Below, in pieces: positions 1 through 9,745 of a stretch of 64,000 nucleotides of DNA. The DNA comes from Streptomyces triculaminicus. GTDB taxonomy: Bacteria; Actinomycetota; Actinomycetes; Streptomycetales; Streptomycetaceae. The translations under genes and the position numbers were made by a program. A model generated the notes under the pieces. The model was given only the letters and a program-made list of their open reading frames with translations. It did not search any database and was not told the DNA's origin. The DNA is taken from assembly GCF_017349075.1 (NCBI RefSeq), contig NZ_JAFMOF010000002.1:1818191-1882190 (forward strand). The letters are read 5' to 3'. Positions within the stretch are counted from its first letter, which is position 1. Every line of letters begins with the position of its first letter.

Positions 1-2
1 TG

Positions 3-3000
3 ATCGGCTCGGTCAAGTCGATGATCGGCCACACCATGCCGGCGGCGGGCGCCGCGGGCCTGGTCAAGGCCGCGCTCGCCCTCCATCACCAGGTGCTGCT
101 GCCCACCCTGCACTGCGACGACCCCCACCCCGAGCTGCTCGCCACCCGCTTCCGCCCGTCCCCGGTGGCCCGCCCCTGGGAGGCGGAGGTGCGCCGGGCC
201 GGGGTGAACGCCTTCGGCTTCGGTGGCATCAACGCCCACGTGGTCCTCGAGGAGTTCCGCCCCACGGCGGGGAAGAGACGCTCCGCGCCCACGGCGCTCC
301 GGGTCGACGAGCCCGAACCGGTCCTGCGGATCACGGCGGACACGACGGAGGAACTGCGCGCACTCCTCGAAACCGAGGACGCCCAACTGCGCGCCCAAAG
401 CGACACCGGCGCCGGAGGCGCCCGGCTGGCCGTGGCCGGGCCCGGAGCCGACCGTCTCGCACTGGCCCGCAAAATCGTCGCCCGCGGCCTGGCCTGGGGA
501 GGCCGCCGCGAGGTGTGGTTCGCGCCCCGGCCCCTGCTCGGACCGGCCGGCGGCCGTACCGCCTTCCTCTTCCCCGGCCTGGAGGCCGGTTTCATCTCCC
601 AGGGCGAGGACATCGCCCGCCACTTCGGACTGCCCCGCCCCTCCTGGCAGCAGGCCCAGGTCGGCGCCGTCGCCGAGCACGCCGCCGCCGTCGTCGACGC
701 CGGCCGGCTCCTGGCCACCGCGCTCCGCCGCTGCGGCATCGCCCCCGACGCCCTGGCCGGGCACAGCGTGGGGGAGTGGACCGCCATGGCCGTCGGCGGG
801 ATCTTCGCCGACAAGGAAGTGGACGCCCTCCTACGGGACCTCGACCCCATGGCCCTGGAGTTCCCGGACCTGGTCTTCGTCACCTTCGGAGCACCCGCCG
901 CCCAAGTGGAGGCGGCCCTTGCCGGAATCGACGAGGTGGTGCTCTCCCACGACAACGCCCCCCACCAGTCCGTGGTCTGCGGCCCCGCGACCCACGTGGC
1001 GAAGGTGACCGAGCGACTGCGCCGGGACGGCGTAATCGGCCGGACCCTGCCCTTCGCGTCCGGCTTCCACACGCCCATGCTCGCGCCCAGCCTGGGGCCG
1101 ATCCGCGAGGCGATGCGGCGCTTCACCCTGCACCGGCCCTCGGTGCCGGTGTGGTCGGGGACGACCTGCGCGCCGTTCCCGGACCGCGAGACGGAGGTCC
1201 GTGAGCTCGCCGTACGCCACCTGCTGGAGCCGGTCCGGTTCCGCGGACTCGTCGAAGCCCTGCACGCGGCCGGGTTCCGGGCCTTCGTCCAGGCCGGACA
1301 GGGCCAGCTGCCGTCCCTGGTCGGTGACATCCTCACCGACCGCGAGCACGTGGCGATCACGGCCGGAAGCGCAAGCGGCGACGCCTTGGGCCAAATGCGG
1401 CGCGCCGTGGCCGGGCTGTGGGCGTACGGCGCGGAGCCCGACTTCGCCGCCCTGACCCCCGGGGGAGGCCGCGTCACCGGTACCGCCACGCCACCGCCGG
1501 CCGCGGCGCCGGCCCGGCCGGGCGTACGACTCGGCCTGGACGCCGGGCCCGTCCGTCTCGAACCCGCCACCCGGGACCGGCTCCGTACGATGCTGCGCGG
1601 CGCCCTCGGCGGCCAGGGAACGCCCGGCACCGGTCAGCTCGAGGATGCCGCACGGCGCTATCCGGAGGCGGAACAACTACGTGCCCTGCTGACCGAGACG
1701 GCCGACACGGCCGCGGCCCTGTTCGCGGCGCACGACACTGCCCGCACGGTTCCGCCGGTCCCGGCCACCAGGGCTACCGCCCCGGCGATGCCCGGCCAGG
1801 CGGCGGACGCCCGGGTCACCACTGTTCGGGTGGCCCTCGACACCATGCCGTACCTCCTCGACCACTGCTTCTACCGCCAGCGGCCGGACTGGCCCGACCT
1901 CGGCGACCGCTGGCCCGTGGTTCCCGCGACGACCATGGTCCAGCACATGACCGACGCGGCGGCGGCCGCGCCCGGCACGGGTGTCACGGTCGCCGTCCGC
2001 GACGCCCGTTTCCTCGCGTGGCTGGTCGCCGAGCCCGCCGTCGACGTGACCACGACCGTCCGGAGCGTCCCCGGACGGCCGGGCCACCACACCGCCGTGG
2101 ACTTCGGCCGGTACGCGCGTGGAGACCGAATCGGCCCCGCCACCGGCACCACCCGCCCACTGGCCCGCCCCGTCGGCGAAGAGCGCCCACCGTCTCGGCC
2201 CGGCATGCGAAGAGCGCTGGATGTTCCGGCCCGCTCTACCAGGGCGTCACCGCGGTTACCGGACTCGGCGCACGGCACGTCCGGGGCGTGCTCACCGCTC
2301 CGCCCGCGCCCGGAGCGCTCCTCGACAGCGCCGGGCATCTCATCGGCTACTGGCTGATGGCCACCCGCTCCGACGGCAACGTCGTCCTGCCGGTCGGGAT
2401 CCGCGAGATCCGCTACCACGGGCCGGAACCCACCGCCGGCGAGCGCCTCGAATGCCACGTCCGCATCACCTCCCTCACCGAGACCCGGCTGGCAGCGGAC
2501 ATCCAGCTCAGCCACCGCGGAACCGTCTGGTGCGAGATCGACGGCTGGGAGAACCGCCGCTTCGACTCACCCCCCGCCACCGACGCCATCCGGCGCCACC
2601 CCGAACACAGCACCCTGGCCCGGGTACAGCCCGGCGGCTGGCACCTGGTCTTCGAGTACTGGCCCGACCCGGCCTCCCGCGAGCTGATGATGCGCAACGT
2701 GCTGGGCGGCGCCGAACGGGACGCCTACGCGGCCCGGCCGCCGCGGGGCAGACACCAATGGCTGCTCGGCCGGATCGCCGCCAAGGACGCCGTACGCCAC
2801 CACCTCTGGCAGCACGACGCTGGCCCCGTCTTCCCCGCCGAGATCCGGGTGCGCAACGACGACAGCGGCCGCCCGCACCCCGAAGGAGTGCACGGCCGGG
2901 AACTGCCGCCCCTGGACCTGTCCCTCGCCCACTGCGCGGAAGCGGCCGTCGCCCTGGTACGTCCCGCCGGCGGCGCGCCCGTCGGCATCGACATCGAGGA

Positions 3001-3340
3001 GATCGCCGAGCGGCCGGAGACGACCCGCGACGCGGTCCTGGCCCCCGAGGAACACCCGCTCTACGACCGCCTCGGTGGCGGCGCGCGCACCCTCATCCGC
3101 TTCTGGGCGGCCAAGGAGGCCGCGGCCAAGGCCGAGGGCACCGGCCTGCGGGGAAGACCACGGGACTTCCGCGTCACCACCGCGGACGGCGACCGCCTGA
3201 CGGTCCGTACGCCCTCCGGCCGCACCCACCCCGTATCCCTCGCCGAGGTCGGCAATCCGCCGGGCCTGCGACCCCGCCGCTACATCGTCGCCTGGACCGA
3301 GGACACCCACCGGCAGCATCACGAGGAGAAACCCTCATGA
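3..3340 (+). CDS. Iterative type I polyketide synthase (KS-AT-DH-PPT), 5' partial, frameshifted
   Basis: The 5' end lies outside the window. The frame opens inside a ketosynthase: SVKSMIGHTMPAAG carries the KS Lys and His, and NAFGFGGINAH ends the domain. An acyltransferase follows with GHSVGEW at about 755-775. After a linker comes a dehydratase-like double hotdog with the LLDHCF histidine near 1858. The C-terminus is a built-in phosphopantetheinyl transferase (GIDIEEIAE; FWAAKEAAAK). No ketoreductase is seen, and the ACP is a separate gene. This resembles hglE/PUFA-like synthases rather than modular PKS (inference). The frame changes from phase 3 to 1 near 2118-2121 and from 1 to 2 near 2227; both fit 2-nt losses. 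Translation in three phases rebuilds the DH, so either the gene is broken or the sequence has indels. Confidence 0.85.
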
Positions 3341-3657
3341 CCACCACCCCCACATCCGACGCCACCACCCCCCTCCCGGGGGCGGGCGAGAACGCCGTGC
3401 TCGCCGAGGTCACCGAGGCACTGCACGCCGTACTCCCCGAGATCGGCCTCGAAGGCACGGCCATCACCATGGACACCCGCTTCGTCGAGGACCTCGACCT
3501 GGAGTCCATCGACCTCGTCACCCTCACCGGTGAACTCGGGCACCGGTACGGCGACCGGGTCGACTTCCCGGCCTTCTTCGCCTCCCTCGAACTCTCCGAG
3601 ATCATCGGGCTCTCCGTCGGCCAGGTGGTCCGTCACATCGCCGGGTGCCAGGGGTGA
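3337..3657 (+). CDS. Acyl carrier protein
   Basis: A 106-residue protein with one PP-binding domain. The attachment serine is in DLDLESIDLV at about residues 52-61, the variant of the DSL motif used by PUFA/hglE-type ACPs. The ATG overlaps the PKS stop as ATGA and GAGGAG lies just upstream, so translation is coupled to the synthase. It probably holds the growing chain for the upstream KS-AT-DH-PPT protein and is activated by that protein's own PPT domain (inference). The 25-residue N-terminal extension is Thr/Pro-rich and low complexity. Confidence 0.88.
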   Translation: MTTTPTSDATTPLPGAGENAVLAEVTEALHAVLPEIGLEGTAITMDTRFVEDLDLESIDLVTLTGELGHRYGDRVDFPAFFASLELSEIIGLSVGQVVRHIAGCQG

Positions 3658-4448
3658 GCGCGGCCCGCCGCCCGCGCCTGAACTCCGTACGCCTCGGACC
3701 GGTCGGCCAGGACACCGTCGTCCTGGTGCACGGCATGGTCACGGACAACCTGACCAGCTACTACTTCACCGTGGCCCCGGCCCTCGCGGCAGCCGGACAC
3801 GACGTGGTGATGTACGACCAGCGCGGCCACGGCCGCAGCGAACGCCCCGCCACCGGCTACCGCCTCGAGGACTTCACCGACGACCTCGCCGCCCTCCTCG
3901 ACCGTACGGACACCACCGGGCCGGTTCACCTGGTCGGGAACTCCTTCGGCGGCACCGTCGCCTTCGACTACGCCCTGCGCCACCCCGACCGGGTCGCCAG
4001 CCTCCTGGTCGTGGAGTCCGAACCGCCCACCGCCGCCTGGGCGGCCAAGGTCAGCACCCTGCTGGCGGATTCGGCGAACACGCTCCGGGACGAACAGGCC
4101 CTGCCCCGGATCGAGCGGACCAACGGCCGGCACGAGGCCCGGCTCGCCCGCCAGGCCTGCCCGCTGCTGCACGGAACGACGATCGCCGAGGACATCGCGG
4201 CCAGCCGCATACCCGCCGAGGAACGCTGGCGGGCCCTCGACCTGCCCGTGCTCGCGGTGTACGGGGACACCTCCGACCTCGCCGGCACGGCACCATGGCT
4301 GGAATCCCTGCTCCCCGACTGCCGTACCCACCACGTGGCGGGCCACGGCCACTACGTACTCGTGAACGCCCCACGCACCATCGGCGCGCTCATGCTCGAC
4401 TGGGTCCGGGCGGGCCATCGGCAGCGGGCGGAGGCCATACGGGCATGA
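3654..4448 (+). CDS. Alpha/beta hydrolase of the polyketide operon
   Basis: About 264 residues, alpha/beta-hydrolase fold. The oxyanion strand VVLVHGM, the YDQRGHGRS segment, the nucleophile elbow GNSFGG (Ser) and a late histidine in GHGHYV are all in order. GTG 3654 overlaps the ACP stop (GTGA), which is why it is preferred over the GTG at 3645. No signal peptide is seen, so it is cytoplasmic. Placed between ACP and glycosyltransferase, it is likely the chain-releasing or editing thioesterase-like enzyme of the pathway (inference); a tailoring esterase is the alternative. Confidence 0.85.
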   Translation: MSAARRPRLNSVRLGPVGQDTVVLVHGMVTDNLTSYYFTVAPALAAAGHDVVMYDQRGHGRSERPATGYRLEDFTDDLAALLDRTDTTGPVHLVGNSFGGTVAFDYALRHPDRVASLLVVESEPPTAAWAAKVSTLLADSANTLRDEQALPRIERTNGRHEARLARQACPLLHGTTIAEDIAASRIPAEERWRALDLPVLAVYGDTSDLAGTAPWLESLLPDCRTHHVAGHGHYVLVNAPRTIGALMLDWVRAGHRQRAEAIRA

Positions 4449-5653
4449 GCCGGTTCCTCTTCGTGGTGCCGCCGTTCGTCGGGCACATCAACCCCGCCGC
4501 CGCGGTGGCCGCCGAACTCACCCGGCGCGGGCACCGGGTCGCCTGGGCCGGTCTCCCCGGCCTCGTCGAGGAGCTGGCCGGTCCCGACGCCGACATCCAC
4601 CCCTGCGAGGTGCCCCGCGACCTCCGCCGGCCGCCTGAGCTGCGCGGGGCCGCGGCGCTGCGCTACCTGTGGCAGGACTTCCTCGCTCCGCTCGCCATGG
4701 CGATGGCGCCCGGGGTGGAACGGGCTGCCGCCGCCTTCCGCCCGGATGTGATCGTCGCCGACCAGCAGGCGCTCTCCGGGGCTCTGACGGCCGAACGGCT
4801 CGGCATCCCCTACGCCACCTCCGCCACCACCTCCGCCGAGTTCTCCGGCGCCCTCGCCGGAATGCCGAAGGTGGACGAATGGATCCATGGGCTGCTGGCC
4901 GGGCTGCGAGCCGAGCTCGGCGACCCGGCACGCACCCACGACCCCCGCTTCTCGCCCGACCTCGTCCTCGCCTTCACCACCACCGCCCTGACAGGGGAGA
5001 GCGCCGCGCCCCCGCAGACCCGCTTCGTAGGACCCGCCCTCGCCCGGCGGCCCGACACCACGCCCTTCCCCTGGGAGTGGCTGGACCCCGCACGGCACAC
5101 CGTCCTGGTGTCCCTCGGCACCGCCAACACCGACCTCGGCGGCCGCTTCCTCACCGAGTGCGCGGCGGCCGTACGGGAGCGGTCACCGCACCTCCAGGCC
5201 GTCATCGCCGACCTGGGCGGGGTGCTGGAGGGCACCTGGGACGACACCGTGCTGGCCGTGCGGCGCATGCCACAACTCGCCCTGCTGCGCCGGGCATCGG
5301 CGGTCGTCTGCCACGCCGGCCACAACACCGTCGCCGAGTCCCTGCTGCACGGGGTGCCCCTGGTCGTCGCCCCCATACGGGACGACCAGCCCGTGATCGC
5401 CGCACAGCTCACCACGGCCGGTGCCGGGATCCGTGTCCGGTTCGGCCGCGGTGACCGTCACGCGATCGGCGCCGCACTGGACGCCGTGCTCACCGCCCCC
5501 GAGTACCGCGCGGCCGCCCGCCGCGTCCAGGAATCCTTCCGCGCCGCGGGAGGCGCCGCCGCGGCCGCCACTCACCTCGAAGAAGTCGCCACGCCCATCG
5601 AAGAAAACGAAGAAGTCGCCCCCACAGGACAAGGAGAACCGGGAAGATCATGA
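4445..5653 (+). CDS. MGT-family glycosyltransferase
   Basis: A 402-residue GT-B enzyme. The N-terminus FLFVVPPFVGHINPAA is the acceptor-side Rossmann start typical of MGT/UGT enzymes. The donor-binding C-terminal motif is VCHAGHNTVAESLLHGVP followed by PIRDDQ, where UDP/NDP-sugar is held. Its ATG overlaps the hydrolase stop (ATGA). It probably adds a sugar to the polyketide lipid made by the upstream PKS (inference from context). The last 25 residues are acidic and look disordered. The sugar and acceptor cannot be read from the sequence. Confidence 0.9.
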   Translation: MSRFLFVVPPFVGHINPAAAVAAELTRRGHRVAWAGLPGLVEELAGPDADIHPCEVPRDLRRPPELRGAAALRYLWQDFLAPLAMAMAPGVERAAAAFRPDVIVADQQALSGALTAERLGIPYATSATTSAEFSGALAGMPKVDEWIHGLLAGLRAELGDPARTHDPRFSPDLVLAFTTTALTGESAAPPQTRFVGPALARRPDTTPFPWEWLDPARHTVLVSLGTANTDLGGRFLTECAAAVRERSPHLQAVIADLGGVLEGTWDDTVLAVRRMPQLALLRRASAVVCHAGHNTVAESLLHGVPLVVAPIRDDQPVIAAQLTTAGAGIRVRFGRGDRHAIGAALDAVLTAPEYRAAARRVQESFRAAGGAAAAATHLEEVATPIEENEEVAPTGQGEPGRS

Positions 5654-6714
5654 ACCGGACCCAGGAGGTAGACCGGCTCCGCGTCGACTACCAGCGCGAA
5701 CTCGCCCTCGGCACGGACCGCTTCCACGCACCGAAACGCACCACGTGCCCCTGGTGCGGCTCCTCCCGCCTGCGAACCCGGCTGCGCACCGTCGACCTGC
5801 TCCAGCACAAGCCCGGCACCTTCGTGATCGACCAGTGCCGCGACTGCTCCCATTCCTTCCAGAACCCCCAGCTCACGCCCGAGGGACTGGACTTCTACTA
5901 CCGGGACTTCTACGACGGCCTGGGAGCCGACCTGGCGGAATGGGTCTTCGACGGCAAGGGCAACCGCAAGCGTTACCTCGCCAGCGCCCGTGCCCTCCTC
6001 CCGTTCGGCGCCCCCCGCCGCTGGCTGGACGTCGGCACCGGGCACGGGCACTTCCCCCAGACCGCCAGGACGGTTCATCCGGCCACCGTCTTCGACGGCC
6101 TCGACCTCAGCGGAGGAGTCGACGAGGCCAAGCGCCAAGGCCGGATCGACGAGGCCCACCGCGGCCTCCTCACCGAACTCGCCCCCAAGCTCGAGGGCAC
6201 GTACGACACGATGAGCATGTTCCACTACCTCGAGCACACCACCGACCCACGCGCGGAACTGACCGCCGCCCGCACGGTCCTCACCCCCGGCGGACACCTG
6301 ATCATCGAGGTCCCGGACCCGGAGTGCGTCTCGAGCGCGATCCTGGGCCGCTATTGGATGCCGTACTTCCAGCCCCAGCACCTGCACCTCATCCCGCTCG
6401 CCAACCTCCGCCGCGAACTGGAATCACTCGGCTACACCGTCGTCGCCACCGAACGGCACGAGCCCCACATCCCGTTCGACCTCACCGGCGCCGCGGTCCT
6501 CGCCCTCGTCAACGCACTGCCCCTCGCCGACGAACCCTGGCACGCCGCCCCGCCCAGCGACCTCCAGCGGAAAGCCCGTACGGCCCTGTTCTGGTCGGCC
6601 GTCCCCCTGCTGGCCGGCGTGTACGGCGCGGAACAACTGCTCGCACCGCTCCTGCGCCGGACGCGGCTCTCCAACGCGTACCGGATCGTGGCACGCAACG
6701 GAACCGCGACCTGA
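5650..6714 (+). CDS. Class I SAM-dependent methyltransferase with N-terminal zinc-ribbon
   Basis: 354 residues. The N-terminus has two Cys pairs (CPWCGSSRLR and CRDCSHSF, residues ~35 and ~65) that look like a zinc-binding knuckle. A SAM-binding domain follows with motif I LDVGTGHGHF at about residue 126 and MFHYLEHTTDPR for the post-II region. This arrangement is seen in sugar and lipid methyltransferases. The ATGA overlap with the glycosyltransferase makes it the last gene of the coupled operon. It may methylate the attached sugar or the polyketide (inference). After its stop there are 170 bp with no gene. Confidence 0.88.
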   Translation: MNRTQEVDRLRVDYQRELALGTDRFHAPKRTTCPWCGSSRLRTRLRTVDLLQHKPGTFVIDQCRDCSHSFQNPQLTPEGLDFYYRDFYDGLGADLAEWVFDGKGNRKRYLASARALLPFGAPRRWLDVGTGHGHFPQTARTVHPATVFDGLDLSGGVDEAKRQGRIDEAHRGLLTELAPKLEGTYDTMSMFHYLEHTTDPRAELTAARTVLTPGGHLIIEVPDPECVSSAILGRYWMPYFQPQHLHLIPLANLRRELESLGYTVVATERHEPHIPFDLTGAAVLALVNALPLADEPWHAAPPSDLQRKARTALFWSAVPLLAGVYGAEQLLAPLLRRTRLSNAYRIVARNGTAT

Positions 6715-6883
6715 CCACCGAGTTCGCCGGACAGCACCGAGCCGGCCACGGAGGCATCGAGAATCCCGGCAGACGTGGCCGGGAAACACACCCGGGCCCT
6801 GTCGAACAGGGTCGACGGGGCCCGAGCCGGTTGGTCCGTTCAGCGCCCTGGATCTCGCGCCTGGCGGAGCCGGTTGACGCTTT

Positions 6884-8574
6884 TCAAACGACTTCGATGG
6901 TGGTGGACGGTGAGACGAGGTCGCCGATGGTGAACTGCACGCTGGTGGGGCCTGGTGGGGTGTCGGCGGTGGCACTCACACAGACCCACATGACCGACCA
7001 TGAGCCGTCCTGGGGGATTTCCAGGTCGACGTCGGTGAAGGTGAGGGTCTGGTCGTCGCTGGAAATGCTTCCCACATACACGGTGGTGGTTCCGTCGCTG
7101 CGCAGGACGGTCAGCTGGTGATCGGGAAGCCCCGGTACGCCGAACCGCATGTGGAGTCCGTCCGGGAGGGTCGCGGTGACCGTTTGCGGTGGGATGGACG
7201 CCGATCGGTTGTTCCCTACCTCCACTCCCGGGTGGACGGGGGGCCTTGCCGGTGCGCGGTGACCGGGCTGCCGCCCGGCGACACCGTGAAGCCCGGCTTG
7301 ACGATGATCGGTGTGGAGGCGGAGGTCTGGGCTCCCACGGTGAAGGTCAGTTTCGTGGGGCCGAGCGGGGCTTCATGGGCGGCGCTCACGCCGACCCACA
7401 TCACGGTGGTGCCGGGCAGCCCGAGATCCACATCGGAGAAGGCGAGTGACGTGCCGTCCTGGGATGGGGTTCCCGTGTACTGGGTCGTTTGCCCGTCGGC
7501 GCTGAGGACGGTCAGCTGGTGATCGGGGAGTGTCTGCGTACCGAAGAGCAGTCCGGCGCCGGCGGGCAGAGTCACCGTGACCAGCGCCGGGGCGAAGGTC
7601 ACGTCGCCTTCGACCTGCACTCCCGGGTACCCGACCGGACCACCTCGTGTCAGCTCCACGTCGGGCGGCCCACCGGGCGCCACCGTGAACTCCGTCCACT
7701 GCAGCACGACTTGACCGAGATTGTTCGCGTCGCCGACGGGAGACCGGTACAGGGGATCGTCCTTGCCGCCGGCTTGGGTGCCGGATCCGGGCAGAGTGCG
7801 TCCCTGGGTGACACCAGGACCGCTCACGAAGCTGCTGCCACCACCGCCGCTGGACCAGGCTGTGGCCTGGTTGGGGCCGCCGACGGCTACGCCGCCACCG
7901 CCGCCCGCGTAGCCTGCGCCCTCCGACATTGCCCCCATAGCCTGCGCCCCCGCCTCCGCCCATGCCTGGATCGGCATCCGGTCGCTGTCCAGGTGCCATG
8001 CGTTGCTGCCGTTCTGGCCGGTGTTGCCGCCACGTCCCCCGGAACGGGTGTCAGTGATCCCGCCGGCGCCCCCGGTGGAACCGGATGCTCCACGCGCCCG
8101 CTCACCTGTCAGACCGCCCTTTGAGCATGTCTGTCCGTCGGAACCGTTGGCGCCGCCGCCTGGGCCGCCAGGACCCGAATCGCCGCCCGCTCCACCGCCT
8201 CCGGCGATCAGGAGCGTCTCTCCCAGCCGCTGGCTGTACAAGCCGCTCATTCCGCCCCCTTGCTGATGACCGTAGCTCTGGCGACCTCCTAGGTCGACAA
8301 CGACCCGCAGCGTCTCCCCCGGGACGACTGCGATGTTCCCGGTGGCGAATCCGCCCCCGCCCCCGTTGGTTCCATAGCCACCACCACCCCAGCAGCGAGC
8401 GTTGATCGTGGTGACGCCGGGGGGAACGGTGAAGTCCTGGACGCCATTGGTGTGGCCGAAGCGCCGGACGTGGGTGTAGGGGGCGATGGGCGTGCTTGCG
8501 CCCGTCACGGTTGCTGCACGGGGCTCGGGCCCACCAGCGAGTTCGGGAGCGACTGGCGTGGCTTCCTGGGTCAT
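6884..8574 (-). CDS. Glycine-rich repeat protein, frameshifted
   Basis: Reads from ATG 8574. The N-terminal half is a glycine-rich domain that opens with VQDFTVPPGVTTINARCWGG and continues with many GGGG clusters, a module found in bacterial surface or secreted proteins. The C-terminal half has two tandem copies of a ~90-residue beta domain (…LPDHQLTVLSADG… and …LPDHQLTVLRSDG…). The first copy is in the frame of 8574-7216 and the second in the frame ending at 6884. The frame changes near 7255 and fits a 1-nt loss; VHPGVEV there aligns with GYPGVQV of copy one. No signal peptide is obvious. It lies downstream of a GT4 gene on the same strand. Confidence 0.7.
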
Positions 8575-8674
8575 GGCGCGCCATCCCTACGTCGTAGGCC
8601 GGCCATTTCGGTAGTGGGTACTGTGACGTCGTGATCCCGGCTGCTGCACAGGACCGTCGTGGATACGCGTGAGG

Positions 8675-9745
8675 TCAGCCCCCCGGAGCCGCGACGTCAT
8701 CCCCGGATCCCTGGCCCAACTCGCCGACGTCGACGAGCGTGCCGATCCGGCGCCCGTTGAAGGGTTTGTGTCTGCTCGTCTCGCGCAGCGACTCGATGGC
8801 TTCGCACCAGTTGTCGAGGTCGCGGGCGGCACTCAGTTCGTCGGAACGGGCTTTGGCCCGGCGGGAGGCGCGGGCCCAGTTCTCCCGGTCCCGCAGGGAC
8901 ATCAGGGCATGGATCCACGCGTTGATGTCGTCGCGGTAGGCGAAGATTCCGGCTTCGCCCATGGACTCGACGAGCCCGGGGGTGGGGTGGGCGATCACCG
9001 GGATGCCGGAGGCGAACGCCTCCACGGCCACCCGCCCCCAGGACTCGTACAGGCTCGGCATGAGCATCACGCGCGCCCGGGCGTAGACGTGCTCGCGCAT
9101 CTGACTCCCGGGCACACCGTCGGCAACTTCGCAGTTGGGCAGCCGTGGTGGCGGCATGATCTGCTGCCCGTAGGCACCGCGGACGCCGAGGAAGTTCCAT
9201 TCCGGGGGCCAGGCGGCGATCTGCCAGAAGAGGTCGCCTCCCTTGTCGGGGTTCAGGTTCACCAGGGTCGCGTGCTCGCCCGGGTCGGTGCGGTAGTCCT
9301 CCGCGATCACGGGTGGACGGACGACGATCGTGCGTCTGGGCAGGAACTCGCGGGGGTAGTGCGCGTAATGGATTTCACCGTCCCGCCGGATCCACTCGCT
9401 GTTGTAGACGACGAGATCGGCACCGGCCGCATTGTGAAAGCTGGTGACGAAGTTGTCGTGGCAGATCACGACGACGGGAATTCGGCGGGCGCGGGCGAGG
9501 CCCGACACGAGAGGGACGTTCTCGAAATGGGACAGCAGCACGTCCGTGTGCTGCGCGTGGGCAGCGAAGTCGGCGCCCTCCTGGTAGGGGACGACGCGCA
9601 CTCCGTCGATCTCGTAGCTCTTCTCGATGCTTCCCGGATGGGAGAGCCAGACCGTGACCCGGTGGCCGCGCTCGGCCAGGGGACGCAGCATGGAGTGCAG
9701 CATCCATTCCGAGCCCGCGTTGTGGGCAGGGGGGTATCCGTACAC
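8675..9745 (-). CDS. GT4-family glycosyltransferase
   Basis: 356 residues, GT-B fold. YGYPPAHNAGSEWML near the start is the N-terminal glycine-loop and acceptor region. The C-terminal domain has PSLYESWGRVAVEAFASG with the EX7E motif of GT4 enzymes. The start is uncertain: GTG 9745 is the only start codon seen in frame, and reading in frame continues upstream for about 75 codons without a better one. It is 100 bp upstream of the glycine-rich protein on the same strand, so the two may be one transcription unit, and the enzyme might glycosylate that protein (inference). No transmembrane segment is seen. Confidence 0.85.
   Translation of the reverse strand: MYGYPPAHNAGSEWMLHSMLRPLAERGHRVTVWLSHPGSIEKSYEIDGVRVVPYQEGADFAAHAQHTDVLLSHFENVPLVSGLARARRIPVVVICHDNFVTSFHNAAGADLVVYNSEWIRRDGEIHYAHYPREFLPRRTIVVRPPVIAEDYRTDPGEHATLVNLNPDKGGDLFWQIAAWPPEWNFLGVRGAYGQQIMPPPRLPNCEVADGVPGSQMREHVYARARVMLMPSLYESWGRVAVEAFASGIPVIAHPTPGLVESMGEAGIFAYRDDINAWIHALMSLRDRENWARASRRAKARSDELSAARDLDNWCEAIESLRETSRHKPFNGRRIGTLVDVGELGQGSGDDVAAPGG

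Noticed and set aside
86..1630. 514-codon minus-strand frame
   Set aside because: Antisense of the KS-AT region; composition is Arg/Ser/Pro noise.
3..3340. Enediyne PKS
   Set aside because: Shares a C-terminal PPT domain, but no internal ACP or KR is seen and no enediyne cassette genes follow.
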